Shown piece by piece: positions 35,543 to 45,000 of a stretch of 64,000 nt of DNA (positions are counted from its first letter, which is position 1; every line of letters starts with the position of its first letter). Origin of the DNA: Streptomyces ortus (GTDB taxonomy: Bacteria > Actinomycetota > Actinomycetes > Streptomycetales > Streptomycetaceae). The stretch lies in the NCBI RefSeq assembly GCF_026341275.1, contig NZ_JAIFZO010000002.1, positions 3,564,118-3,628,117 of the forward strand. Direction: 5' to 3'. Made by a program: the position numbers and the translations under genes. The notes beneath the pieces were generated by a model that made no database searches, had not been told where the DNA came from, and saw only the letters and a list, made by a program, of their open reading frames with translations.

Positions 35543-35591
35543 GCGGTGGTCCCGGTGGGGGGAGGCGTTCTCCTGTCTCCGGGACCACCGC
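35543..35591. terminator. Long hairpin terminator after GH2
   Basis: Perfect 13-bp arms, GCGGTGGTCCCGG (35543-35555) and CCGGGACCACCGC (35579-35591), with a 23-base loop that can pair further inside. It begins 16 bases after the GH2 stop. Confidence 0.75.
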
Positions 35592-35646
35592 ATGTGCGTT
35601 GTCGGGACCGCTGCTGTGCGCGTGGTCGCGGGACCACTGCTGTGCG
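35580..35646. repeat. Three imperfect direct repeats after GH2
   Basis: Three 18-19 bp copies of the form CGGGACC(A/G)C(T/C)GCTGTGCG at 35580, 35603 and 35629. The first overlaps the descending arm of the terminator hairpin, so the repeats look like partial duplications of it. Confidence 0.6.
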
Positions 35647-35689
35647 CGGCCGGAGCGTCGGGACGGAGGCAGGTCCCGGGGCCACCGTG

Positions 35690-36121
35690 TTACGGCGTCA
35701 CGCCGTCCCCCGCGTAGAGGTAGCCGCCCGGCCGGGCGGGGTCGGCGATCAGCAGCACCTGGTCGCCGGTGCGCGGAATCCGCAGTTCGGAGACGACGGT
35801 CTGGAGCGCGACCGGGTCGGCGGCCACGCCGGACGGCTGGACGACCAGCCCCACGAGCAGCCGGAGGAGCATGCAGTTCGGGCCGCCCAGCCCCCGCTCC
35901 TCCCCTCTGCTGTCCAGCATGAGGTGCCACCGCTCGGGGCGGCGGCGCGGATAGCGCACCGGGAACTCCTGGCCCACCCAGGCCGCTGCCACGACATGGC
36001 CGTTCCTTCCCGTATGCCGCAGTCTGAACTCCCGCCCGTCGGACGGGTCCTGGAAGGCGACGGTCACCGGGATCCCGGGCCTCGTGGAGTCACCGTGGCC
36101 GGGCCGGTGCACCTCCACGAC
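35690..36121 (-). CDS. Unknown 143-residue protein
   Basis: Not recognised with confidence. A short beta-rich part (GIPVTVAFQDPSDGREFRLR; EFPVRYPRRRPERWHLMLD) is followed by a hydrophobic stretch (MLLRLLVGLVVQPSGVA). This recalls the soluble half of DUF3592-type proteins, so it could be an N-terminally shortened relative. The GTG at 36121 is a guess (GTG at 36112 is equally possible); there is no good ribosome site. It is divergent from the prenyltransferase operon. Confidence 0.45.
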   Translation of the reverse strand, partial: VVEVHRPGHGDSTRPGIPVTVAFQDPSDGREFRLRHTGRNGHVVAAAWVGQEFPVRYPRRRPERWHLMLDSRGEERGLGGPNCMLLRLLVGLVVQPSGVAADPVALQTVVSELRIPRTGDQVLLIADPARPGGYLYAGDGVTP

Positions 36122-36284
36122 CCGAGCCGGCGTCGACCGTGATCCGTACGGTCGAGCGAGGTGATCACTCGATCGTGAGTTCCTTACCTCCTGTGCCCGG
36201 TATGTCGTGATGCTGGATGTCGTGATGCTGGGAAGAACGGCGTGCGACGGGCGCCGTCCGGATGTGCTGTGGGTGGGGAGTGGC

Positions 36285-36563
36285 GTGACGCGAGCGACGG
36301 AACGAGCCGAGGGTATGGACGAGCGGGCCGTCCTGCTGGTGGCGGGCCTGGCCGAGCTGACGGTGAGCACGGCGGGGTCGGCCCTGGGGGCCGTGCGGGG
36401 GCTGCTGCGCCGCTCGGACGGCGCGGAACTGGCGGCGGAGGCCGAGCACGATCTGCTGGCGCGCGGGCGCCTGGTGCTGGACCGGTACGCGACCGCGCCC
36501 CCGGCCCACCTGGAGATCCTGGCCCGGCGTGCCCTGGCCCGACAGGCCGCCGACGATGTCTGA
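36285..36563 (+). CDS. Unknown 92-residue protein
   Basis: Small, mostly helical, Ala/Leu-rich protein with one weakly hydrophobic segment (AVLLVAGLAELTVSTAGSAL) and an amphipathic C-terminal part. Function unknown. A GTG start is proposed because GGGGAG lies eight bases upstream. Its end overlaps the start of the polyprenyl synthetase gene by eight bases, so it is translationally coupled and probably assists that enzyme or its product. Confidence 0.6.
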   Translation: MTRATERAEGMDERAVLLVAGLAELTVSTAGSALGAVRGLLRRSDGAELAAEAEHDLLARGRLVLDRYATAPPAHLEILARRALARQAADDV

Positions 36564-37608
36564 CCCTTCGGATCCGGCGGCGTTCAAGCGCCGCGTCGAC
36601 GAGGTGCTGCACGCGTTCGTGGCCCAGGAGGCCGGGCAGTTGGCGGCGATCGACCCGGCGCTCGGGCCGGTGGCCACGCAGATGGAGACGGCGGTCGCGG
36701 ACGGCAAACGGCTGCGGGCCGCGTTCTGTTACTGGGGCTGGCGCGCGGTGGGACAGCCGGACAGCGACGCGCTGGTCAGGGCGGCGGCCTCCATGGAGCT
36801 GGTGCACGCCGCCGCGGTCGTGCACGACGACCTCATCGACGACAGCGCGTTACGGCACGGGCGGCCCACCGCCCACGTCGCCCTGCGCGGTGCCGTACGC
36901 CGCCGTCCGCGTGCCGTCGCCGCCGCCAGGTCGCTGGCGCTGCTGGTGGGCGATCTGCTGATGGGGCTGGCCGGGCAGTTGTTCGCCACCAGTGGGCTGC
37001 CCGCGGCCTATCTGGCGCGGGCCCGCCCGTTGTGGTCGGTGCTGGCCCGTGAGCTGATCGCGGGCGAGTGCCTGGAGATCCTGCGGACCGGGGACGAGCC
37101 GGACATCACGGCATCGCTGAAGGTGATCCGGTACAAGACCGCCAAGTACACCGTCGAGCACCCCCTGTTGATCGGTGGCGCCCTGGCCGGGGCGGACGGG
37201 CGGCTGCGTGAGGGCTACTCCGCGTACGGGCTGCCGCTGGGTGAGGCGTTCCAGTTGCGGGACGACCTGCTGGGCCTGTTCGGGGACCCGCACCGGACCG
37301 GCAAGGCCAACGCCGACGACGTACGCGGCCGGCGGCCCACGGCCCTGCTGGCGGAGACCTGGCGCCTCGCCGATGACGCCGACCGGGAGCGGCTGCGCGC
37401 CCTGTTGGGCCGGCGCGACCCGGACGGCGACGGGCTGCGCGCGGTACGCGAGGTGATGCGCCGGCTGAAGGCACCCGACCGCGTGGAGGACATGATCGCC
37501 GCCCGGGTGGCGGAGGCCCTGGGCGCGCTGGACGAACTGGACGTACCCGCACACGCCGCCTCGGCCCTGACGTCGCTGGCTCACTCGGCCGCGGCCCGCC
37601 TGTCCTGA
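36556..37608 (+). CDS. Polyprenyl diphosphate synthase (GGPP synthase-like)
   Basis: 350 aa class I trans-prenyltransferase. Substrate motif GKRLR (about residues 53-57); the first Asp-rich motif VVHDDLIDDSALRHGRPT; KTAKYTVEHPLLIGGAL; the second motif reads FQLRDDLLGLFGDP, the DDxxG form common in actinobacterial CrtE/IdsA-like enzymes. It should condense IPP with allylic diphosphates, most likely to GGPP. It overlaps an unknown small gene upstream and is followed after 44 bases by an oxygenase, so the product may be a linear terpenoid that the oxygenase modifies. Confidence 0.9.
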   Translation: MSDPSDPAAFKRRVDEVLHAFVAQEAGQLAAIDPALGPVATQMETAVADGKRLRAAFCYWGWRAVGQPDSDALVRAAASMELVHAAAVVHDDLIDDSALRHGRPTAHVALRGAVRRRPRAVAAARSLALLVGDLLMGLAGQLFATSGLPAAYLARARPLWSVLARELIAGECLEILRTGDEPDITASLKVIRYKTAKYTVEHPLLIGGALAGADGRLREGYSAYGLPLGEAFQLRDDLLGLFGDPHRTGKANADDVRGRRPTALLAETWRLADDADRERLRALLGRRDPDGDGLRAVREVMRRLKAPDRVEDMIAARVAEALGALDELDVPAHAASALTSLAHSAAARLS

Positions 37609-37652
37609 TCCTCGTCCTGAACCTCGTCCTGAACCTCGTAAGGAGCCCTGCC

Positions 37653-38813
37653 ATGAACTACACCGAGGCATCCATGGACGCCCTGCGGCAGTCCGGTGAC
37701 GAACTCGCCGACGCCACCGTCGCCACCCTCTTCGAACGCGGTGAGGTGGGGAAGTTCAACACCCTGATGCGGTACGTCTCCACCGTCGGCGCGCCGCTGC
37801 CGGACGGGCTGCCCGAGGTGGCCCGGGAGTACCTGCGGGCCACGAGCACCCCGCCGGCCTGGGTCGACTGGGGCGAGATGGAGAAGGCCCGGCTGTTCTT
37901 CATCGACAACAACGTGCACATCTCCACCGCCCTCTCCTTCGCCTCCATGCCCGCCTGTTACGTCGTCCCCCATGTGGCGAAGCTGCTGTCGGCCGCCCAC
38001 GGGCTGAAGTACCCGTCCAAACGGATGGCGGAGACCGGCCAGTTCACCGTCTACCTCATGCAGCCGGACGCCTTCGAGGCCGGCAGCCGCTTCATCCCCG
38101 CCGCCCAGAAGGTCCGCCTGCTGCACGCCTCCATCCGTTACCACCTCGCACGCGAGGACCGCTGGGGCACCGAGGACCAGGGGACGCCGATCTGCCAGGA
38201 GGACATGATCGGCGGGCAGATGTTCTTCTCCCTGCTGGTGCTGGACTCCCTGCACCGCCTCGGCATCCATATGTCCACCGAGGGGGCCGAGGCCTACTAC
38301 TACGCCTGGCGGGTCGTCGGAGCGATGCTCGGGGTCGACCAGGACGCCGTACCCAAGTCCCTCGAAGAGGCACGCCAGTTCCTCGACCTGTACATGGTCC
38401 GGCACATGGGTCCTTCCGAGGAGGGCGCGCACCTGACCCGGCAGCTCATCGACCTCTACGAAGAGGTCGTGCCCGGCACCTTCTTCGACCCGGTCGTCTC
38501 CGCGCTGATCCGCCATCTCGCCGGCGACACCTGCGGCGACTGGCTCCAGGTGCCCCGCAGCCCGTGGGACACGGTCGTCAAGGCCGTGCCCCACCTTCTC
38601 GGCGTACTGGAGACCATCGAGGACCGCTCACCGCTGGGCGCCTGGGCGCTGGACCGCCTCGGCCACCTCACCACGGTCCTCGAACTGTCCTCCCTCACCC
38701 GCGGACGCGTCATGCACTACGCCATCCCCGAACAGCTGAAGAGGGAGTACGGAGTCTCCGACTCGGTGCGCCGCGCCCAACGGTGGACGCCGCCCGCCGC
38801 CACGGTTTCCTGA
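37653..38813 (+). CDS. MpaB/Lcp-like haem oxygenase (DUF2236)
   Basis: 386 aa. The helical core carries KVRLLHASIRYHLA, matching the R-x-x-H-x-x-x-R pattern of the MpaB/latex-clearing-protein family, in which the His binds b-type haem. Lcp cleaves polyisoprene double bonds; MpaB shortens an isoprenoid side chain in mycophenolic acid synthesis. No Tat signal is present, unlike secreted rubber oxygenases, so it should act inside. Next to a prenyl diphosphate synthase, its natural substrate is probably an isoprenoid. The ATG at 37653 follows AAGGAGCCCTGCC. Confidence 0.85.
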   Translation: MNYTEASMDALRQSGDELADATVATLFERGEVGKFNTLMRYVSTVGAPLPDGLPEVAREYLRATSTPPAWVDWGEMEKARLFFIDNNVHISTALSFASMPACYVVPHVAKLLSAAHGLKYPSKRMAETGQFTVYLMQPDAFEAGSRFIPAAQKVRLLHASIRYHLAREDRWGTEDQGTPICQEDMIGGQMFFSLLVLDSLHRLGIHMSTEGAEAYYYAWRVVGAMLGVDQDAVPKSLEEARQFLDLYMVRHMGPSEEGAHLTRQLIDLYEEVVPGTFFDPVVSALIRHLAGDTCGDWLQVPRSPWDTVVKAVPHLLGVLETIEDRSPLGAWALDRLGHLTTVLELSSLTRGRVMHYAIPEQLKREYGVSDSVRRAQRWTPPAATVS

Positions 38814-38839
38814 GTGACCCGGGCCGCGGCCTCGCACGG

Positions 38840-41827
38840 CTACGGGGCGGAGGTCTCCGGCACCGCCCTCACCGGCACGGCCCGGACCGCCGACCGCAGC
38901 GGCTGCTCCCGCTGCTCCGAGGCCGGCCCGGTCCGTACGTCGAGACGGGTGAGGAGTTCGGTGCGGAGCGGATCCAGGTCCGGGAGGGCCAACTCGTCGG
39001 TGATGGCCAGGGCCCGCGTCCAGGCGGTGCGGGCGGCGTCGGGGCGGTCCGTGACGCGATGGATGTCACCGAGACACAGCAGGCCGGCGGCCTCGCTCTG
39101 TCGCTCGCCGGTCCGGTGGAAGAGGTCGACGGCCCGCCGGTAGCAGTCGACGGCCCCGGCATGCCTGCCCAGGCGGTGCTGTATGTAGCCGAGACTGTCC
39201 CAGGTGTGGGCCTGCCCGTTGAGGTCGCCGGTCTCCTGGGCCAGGTCGAGGGCCTGTCGGCAGTGGCCGAGGGCCTCGTGGTGCTCGCCGAGCTGGGCGC
39301 TGAGCCAGCCGATGTGGTTGAGGGCGGCGGACTGCCCGGCCCGGTCGGCGGCGGCCCGGTAGTGCCTGAGGCTGTGCCCCGCGTGGTCGAGCGCCCGCTG
39401 GGGGCTGCCCTGGGCGGCGGACATCCGTGCGAGGTGCTGGTGGGTGCGCGCCTGGCCCGCGTCGCTGCCGAGTTCGGCGAACAGGTCGAGGGCGAGCAGG
39501 TAGTGGCCACGGGCGTCCTCGCCGCGGCCCAGCCGGTCCAGGGCGAGTCCGAGTCCCCGGTGGGCACCGGCCTGGCCCGCGCGGTCGCCCTGTCGGCGTG
39601 CCGCTTTCAGTGCGCTCGTCTGCAGGGCGGCGAGCACCCGCCAGTACCCGTGCCGGTCGAGGAAGGTGGTGAGGGACGCCGCGAGCTGCCAGCTGTGCCG
39701 GTCGAAGCCGCGCGCGTCGGCCTGCTCCGCCACGGCCACGAGCACGGTGTGCTCCGCCGCGAACCAGGCCTGGGACTGCTCGTGGTCCGCGAGTGTCTCA
39801 GGGGCGGCGCCCGGCCCGGCGGGTGGCAACGGGACGGGGTTGGGCTGCGGAGTCAGCAGTACGTCGGCGGTGTGGGCGGTGTGCAGATAGTGGTCGAGGA
39901 GCCGGTGCAGCGCGGTGTGCCGTTCCAGGTCGCTGTCGATCGCGTCGACCAGTTCGACGGCGTACGCGCGCAGCAGGTCGTGGAAGGTGTACCGGCCCGG
40001 AGCGTGTTCGGTGAGGAGGTGCCCGTCGACGAGTTCGGCCAGCAGGGCGACGGCACGGCTGACCGGTATGCCGGCCAGGGCGGCGATGGCGGGCAGGGCC
40101 GCGTCGGGCCCGGGGTGCACGCCCAGCAGCCGGAAGAGCCTGGCCGCCCCGGGGCTCAGCGCCTCGTAGGACCAGGAGAACACGGCACGCACCTGGCTGG
40201 TCACCTCCCCGCCGTCCAGGGCGTCGAGGCGGTTCTCGGCCCGGCGCAGTTCCTCGGCGAGGGTGGCGAGCGGGAACCGGGGGCGCGCCGCGGCGCGGGC
40301 TCCCACGATCGCGAGGGCCAGGGGCAGTCCCGCGCACCGTCCGACGATCTCCCCGACGGCGGCGCCCTCCGCGCTCGTCCGGCTCACGCCCAGTCGGCCG
40401 GTCAGCAGTTCTCGGGCCTGGCCGGACGTGAGCAGGTCGACGGTCAGGAGATGGGCGCCCTCGGCCACGGCGAGGCCGGTCAGCAGGCGCCGGCTGGTCA
40501 CCAGCGCCAGACAGCCGGGCGCGCCGGGCAGCAGCGGGCGCACCTGCTCGGCGTCGCGCGCGTTGTCCAGCACCACCAGCACCCGCCGTCCGGCCAGCAG
40601 GCTGCGGTACAGGCCGGTCTGTGCCTCAAGGCCCACCGGGACACGGGCCGGTGGCACTCCGAACGCGTCCAGGAATCCCCGTACCGCCTCCGCCGGGCTC
40701 ATGACCGCTGCGGCGGAGCCGAATCCGCGGAGATTCACGTACAACTGACCGTCGGGGAAGGCCGTTTGGGCCCGGCGTGCCCAGTGCACGGCCAGCGCCG
40801 TCTTGCCCACGCCCGCCGTGCCCGACAACGCCGAGATCACCACGGCCGACGGCTGGACGGCCGTCGACGCGAGGATCATGTCGAGTTGCGCCAGCTCGTC
40901 TGCGCGGCCGGTGAAACTCCGTACGCCCATGGGCAGTTGGGCGGGGAGCGCGCCCGGCCACCGTCCTGTCACCGGCGAGGGACCCGGTGAGGGCTCCGGC
41001 TCGGGTCGTGCCGGGAGGGACCCGTGGGAGGCGGGCTCGTAGGTCTTCCGGTGTGCCGTCCGCCGGGCGGGCGCGGGCGGGTTTCCCCGCAGGATCGCCC
41101 GGTGTGCCTCGCGCAGTCCGGGACCGGGGTCGGCGCCCAGTTCCTCGGCCAGCCGGCGTCTGAGGGTGGCGAAGCGGTCCAGTGCCTCCGCACCGCGGCC
41201 GGCGGCGTGCAGGGCCCGCATCAGGGTCTCGGCCAGGGGCTCCACCAGCGGGAACTCGTCGAGCAGATCCGTGAGCGGGCCGATCACGGTGACGGGATCG
41301 CCGATACGCGACTCGACGGCGGCCCACCCGACGGTGATGTCCACGTACTGGCGCCGCCACGCCTCCCGTACCCGCTCCGCCCACTGTCCGCCCACGTCGG
41401 CCAGTGGGTCTCCGTGCCACAGGCGCAGCGCCTCGTGCAGCAGTGCCGCCCGGTCGTCGTCCGTGCGTCCCGTCTCCCGTCCCTGGCCGGCCAGCAGGCG
41501 GAAGCGGAGCACGTCCACCTGGTCCGCTTCGGCCTCCAGAAGGTAGCCGCCCGAACGACGTACCAGGCATAACTGGACGTCCCCGCCGTCGTTCGTGGTC
41601 TGCTCGCACAGTCGGCGGAGCCGGGCGATGTGCGCGTGCAGTGCCCGCCGGGCCCCGTCCGGCGGGCTCGTTCCCCAGACCCGCCGGATCAGCACGTCGG
41701 CCGTGACGGGCCTGCCGGCGTCCACCGCCAGCGCGGCCAGCACGGCCCTGCGCTGGGGCGGCCCGATCTCCACGCCCCGCTCCCCCGCCACAAGCTCCAC
41801 CGGACCCAGCAGTCGCAGTCGAATCAC
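38840..41827 (-). CDS. SARP-family regulator with NB-ARC and TPR domains (AfsR-like)
   Basis: 995 aa. Domains: winged-helix DNA-binding domain (1-90; GPPQRRAVLAALAVDAGRPV), bacterial transcriptional activation domain (about 95-240), NB-ARC ATPase with P-loop GTAGVGKTAL (about 336-345), arm domain, and TPR repeats (about 770-960; LNHIGWLSAQLGEHHEALGH, WDSLGYIQHRLGRHAGAVDC). Such proteins activate adjacent operons by binding 11-bp-spaced direct heptamers. The GTG at 41827 is chosen because it gives the usual start (IRLRLLGPVEL) after GGGGGG; a start 15 codons upstream is possible. It is divergent from the Tc toxin operon. Confidence 0.9.
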   Translation of the reverse strand: MIRLRLLGPVELVAGERGVEIGPPQRRAVLAALAVDAGRPVTADVLIRRVWGTSPPDGARRALHAHIARLRRLCEQTTNDGGDVQLCLVRRSGGYLLEAEADQVDVLRFRLLAGQGRETGRTDDDRAALLHEALRLWHGDPLADVGGQWAERVREAWRRQYVDITVGWAAVESRIGDPVTVIGPLTDLLDEFPLVEPLAETLMRALHAAGRGAEALDRFATLRRRLAEELGADPGPGLREAHRAILRGNPPAPARRTAHRKTYEPASHGSLPARPEPEPSPGPSPVTGRWPGALPAQLPMGVRSFTGRADELAQLDMILASTAVQPSAVVISALSGTAGVGKTALAVHWARRAQTAFPDGQLYVNLRGFGSAAAVMSPAEAVRGFLDAFGVPPARVPVGLEAQTGLYRSLLAGRRVLVVLDNARDAEQVRPLLPGAPGCLALVTSRRLLTGLAVAEGAHLLTVDLLTSGQARELLTGRLGVSRTSAEGAAVGEIVGRCAGLPLALAIVGARAAARPRFPLATLAEELRRAENRLDALDGGEVTSQVRAVFSWSYEALSPGAARLFRLLGVHPGPDAALPAIAALAGIPVSRAVALLAELVDGHLLTEHAPGRYTFHDLLRAYAVELVDAIDSDLERHTALHRLLDHYLHTAHTADVLLTPQPNPVPLPPAGPGAAPETLADHEQSQAWFAAEHTVLVAVAEQADARGFDRHSWQLAASLTTFLDRHGYWRVLAALQTSALKAARRQGDRAGQAGAHRGLGLALDRLGRGEDARGHYLLALDLFAELGSDAGQARTHQHLARMSAAQGSPQRALDHAGHSLRHYRAAADRAGQSAALNHIGWLSAQLGEHHEALGHCRQALDLAQETGDLNGQAHTWDSLGYIQHRLGRHAGAVDCYRRAVDLFHRTGERQSEAAGLLCLGDIHRVTDRPDAARTAWTRALAITDELALPDLDPLRTELLTRLDVRTGPASEQREQPLRSAVRAVPVRAVPETSAP

Positions 41828-41885
41828 GAGTCCGCACCCCCCGTACAGATCTTCCCCACACACTCCACACACGGCTCACGCTGGG

Positions 41886-41903
41886 CGACAACCTATCGAC
41901 AAC
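41886..41903. promoter_or_regulatory. Heptamer direct repeat, probable SARP site
   Basis: CGACAAC-CTAT-CGACAAC: two identical heptamers separated by four bases, an 11-bp period. This is the architecture of SARP binding sites. It lies in the 173-base region between the SARP gene and the Tc operon. Longer flanking direct repeats are also present: TCCACACACG at 41864 and 41911, each followed by CACGCTG. Confidence 0.6.
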
Positions 41904-42000
41904 GTTTCCATCCACACACGCAGCCCACGCTGACGAATCAGATCGGTGTCCCGTCGATGAGCGACAGCGGGTGCCGGGGCTCGATCCAGGGGGAGGCACC

Positions 42001-45000
42001 ATGAGTTCTGCGGACACCGCGGACGCGACGGCGGCGGGTTCGGCGATCTCGTTACCGCAAGGGGGCGGCGCCGTCGGCGGGTTGGGGGAGAAGTTCGCGC
42101 CCGACCTGTTCACGGGGACGGGCAACATGTCCGTGCCGCTGTCGATACCCGCGGGGCGGCAGGGGGCGACGCCGTCGCTCGCCCTCGGTTACAGCACCGG
42201 CAACGGGAACGGGCCGTTCGGGCTCGGCTGGCAGCTGGGTCTGCCCGGTGTCTCGCGGAAGACGTCGCACGGCGTTCCGAGGTATGTGGATGCCACCGGG
42301 CCGGCAGGCGATCCGGCCGATGTGTTCCTGCTGTCGGGGGCCGAGGACCTGGTGCCGGTCCTCGGCTCGTATCCCGGCCGGGTGCGCTACCGGCCCCGCA
42401 CGGAGGGGTTGTTCGCCCGGATCGAGCACGTCAAGGACGCGACGGGTGACTACTGGGAGGTCCGGGGCAAGGACGGCTCGCTCAGCAGATACGGAACACG
42501 GCGTCCCGCGGGAGCCGCGGACACCTGGCGGGACCCGGCGGTGACCGCCGATCCGCGCGACACGGGGCGCGTGTTCGGCTGGCAGCTCACCGAGACCGTC
42601 GACCCGCTCGGCAACCTGGTCCGCTACGTCTACCTCGCCGACGCGGGCACCGAGCAGGGCAGGTCGTGGTCCCGGCCGCTCCTGGCGGGCATCTTCTACG
42701 CCGACTACGGCGACCGGGCCGACCCGCGGTTCCTGGTCTCCGTCGACTTCGGGTACGCGTCGCGCCCCGACCCGTTCTCCGAACACCGGGCGGGCTTCGA
42801 GGTACGGACGTCCGTGCGCTGCGAGGTGATCCGGGTGACGACCCACGCCGTGGACGGGGTGGCACGGGTGGCTCGCGAGTACCGACTCGCCTACCGGCAG
42901 GCGGAGTTCAACGGGGTGTCGCTGCTCGCGAGCGTGACCGAGGTGGGGATCGACGAGTCGGGCGCACCGGCACCGGCACCGAAGTCGGCACCGGAGACGG
43001 AGACGGAGACAGAGACAGAGTCGGCTTCGGCATCGGAGTCGGCTTCGGCGGTGGTGACGGAGGAGCTGATGCCTCCGCTGATCTTCGGGTACTCGGGCTT
43101 CGATCCGGGCGGGCGCGGTTTCTCCCCGGTGACGGGCCCCGGCTTCCCGGCCGCCGCGCTGAACAGTCCCACGCTCGCCCTGGTGGATCTGCACGGCGCC
43201 GGTCTGCCCGACGTCGTGGAACTCGGTGCGGCGGCGCGGGTGTGGCGCAACGCGGGCGGCGGGCGCTTCGAAGCGCCCCGCTCGATGGCCGAGGCACCCC
43301 CGCTCTCGCTCGGACAGCCCGGGGTCATGTTCCTGGACGCCGACGGCGACGGCCGGCCCGATCTGTTCGCGCCGGCGCCGGGCACCCCGGGCCGGGACGC
43401 CGGCCCCGCCGCGGGCTACTTCCCGATGGCCTTCGCGGGCGGCTGGAGCCGCCGCGGCTTCACCCGCTACCGCGGTTCCCCCGGTGTGGGCGTCGCCGAC
43501 CCGCGGGTGAAGCCGGTCGACCTCGACGGCGACGGGCTGACCGACCTGGTGCGGTCCGGCACCCGCCTCCAGGCGTGGTTCAACGACCGCGATCCCCGCG
43601 AGGCCTGGCAGCGCACCGCGACCGGCACCGGTGGCCCGCCCGTCGACCTCGCCGATCCCCGGGTGCGACTGGCCGACATGACCGGCGACGGCCTTCAGGA
43701 CCTCGTGCTGCTGCGCAACGGGAACGTGGCGTACTGGCCGAACCTCGGGCACAACAGATGGGGCGCCCGGATCCAGATGCGCGACGCGCCCCGCCTGCCC
43801 GAGGGTTACGATCCGCGCCGGGTGCTCCTCGGGGACGTCGACGGGGACGGGGTCGCCGATCTGCTGTACGTCGACAGCGGGCGGGTGCTGCTGTGGGGCA
43901 ACCGGTCGGGCAACGGATGGACCCGGACCCCGGTCGTCGTCCGCGGCACCCCGCCGGTGTCCGGCACCGACCTGCTCGAACTGTCCGACCTGTTCGGCAC
44001 CGGGATGGCCGGGCTGCTGCTGAGCCGGCCGGCGGGTGTCTCCGGCGGGCCCCACGCGCGTTTCCTGGACTTCACCGGCGGGGTCAAGCCGCATCTGCTC
44101 ACCTCGATGGACAACAGCCTCGGCGCGGTGACGCGGGTGTCGTACGCACCCTCCACCCAGGAGTACCTGCGCGACTTCGCCGATCCGGCCACCCGGTGGC
44201 GCACCCCGCTGCCCTTCCCGGTGCACGTGGTGACGAGGACCGAGGCCGCCGACCGGATCTCGGGCGGCACCCTGGCCACCGAGTACCGCTACCGTCATGG
44301 CTACTGGGACGGCGTCGAGCGGGAGTTCCGCGGGTTCGCGCTGGTCGAGCATCTGGACACGGAGACGTTCGGCGGAGCGACGGGCGTCGGCGTGCCCGCG
44401 GACCATCACGCGCCGCCCGTGCTCACCAGGAGCTGGTTCCACTGCGGGCCGGTCGCAGCCGGCGAGGCCGGGGACTGGACCGAACTCGACCTGAGCCACG
44501 AGTACTGGCAGGGCGACTCACCCGTGCTGTCCAGACCGCCGCAGCAGCTCGCGTTCCTGGCCGGACTGCCGCGGGCGGCCCGGCGTTCGGCGTTGCGCTC
44601 CCTGCGGGGGCAGGTGCTGCGCACCGAGGTGTTCGCGCTGGACGGCGGCACGCTGTCCGACCGGCCCTACACGGTGACGGAGACCCTGTCGGGCGTACGG
44701 GAGGAGGCGGCGGGGGGTCCGCCGGACCGGGAGCGGGTCTTCTTCCCGTTCTCGCTCGGCACGCGCACGACGCGGTGGGAACGCGGCCCGGAGCCGATGA
44801 CACAGTTCGCGTTCCCCACAGGGTACGACGCGTACGGGTGTCCGACGGGGCAGCTCTCGGTCCCGGTGCCGCGCGGCCGTGACCCGCTGACGGTCGCGGG
44901 GCCGGACGAGACGCCCGAGCCCTACCCGGCCACGTACGCGACCACGGAGTACGCGCGCCGGGACGACGCCGAGCACTACGTCGTGGACCGCGTCGCGAGG

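Noticed and set aside
31961..35593. 1210-codon minus-strand frame opposite the GH2 gene
   Set aside because: Same reason; the plus strand has signal peptide, PA14, GH2 and LamG features.
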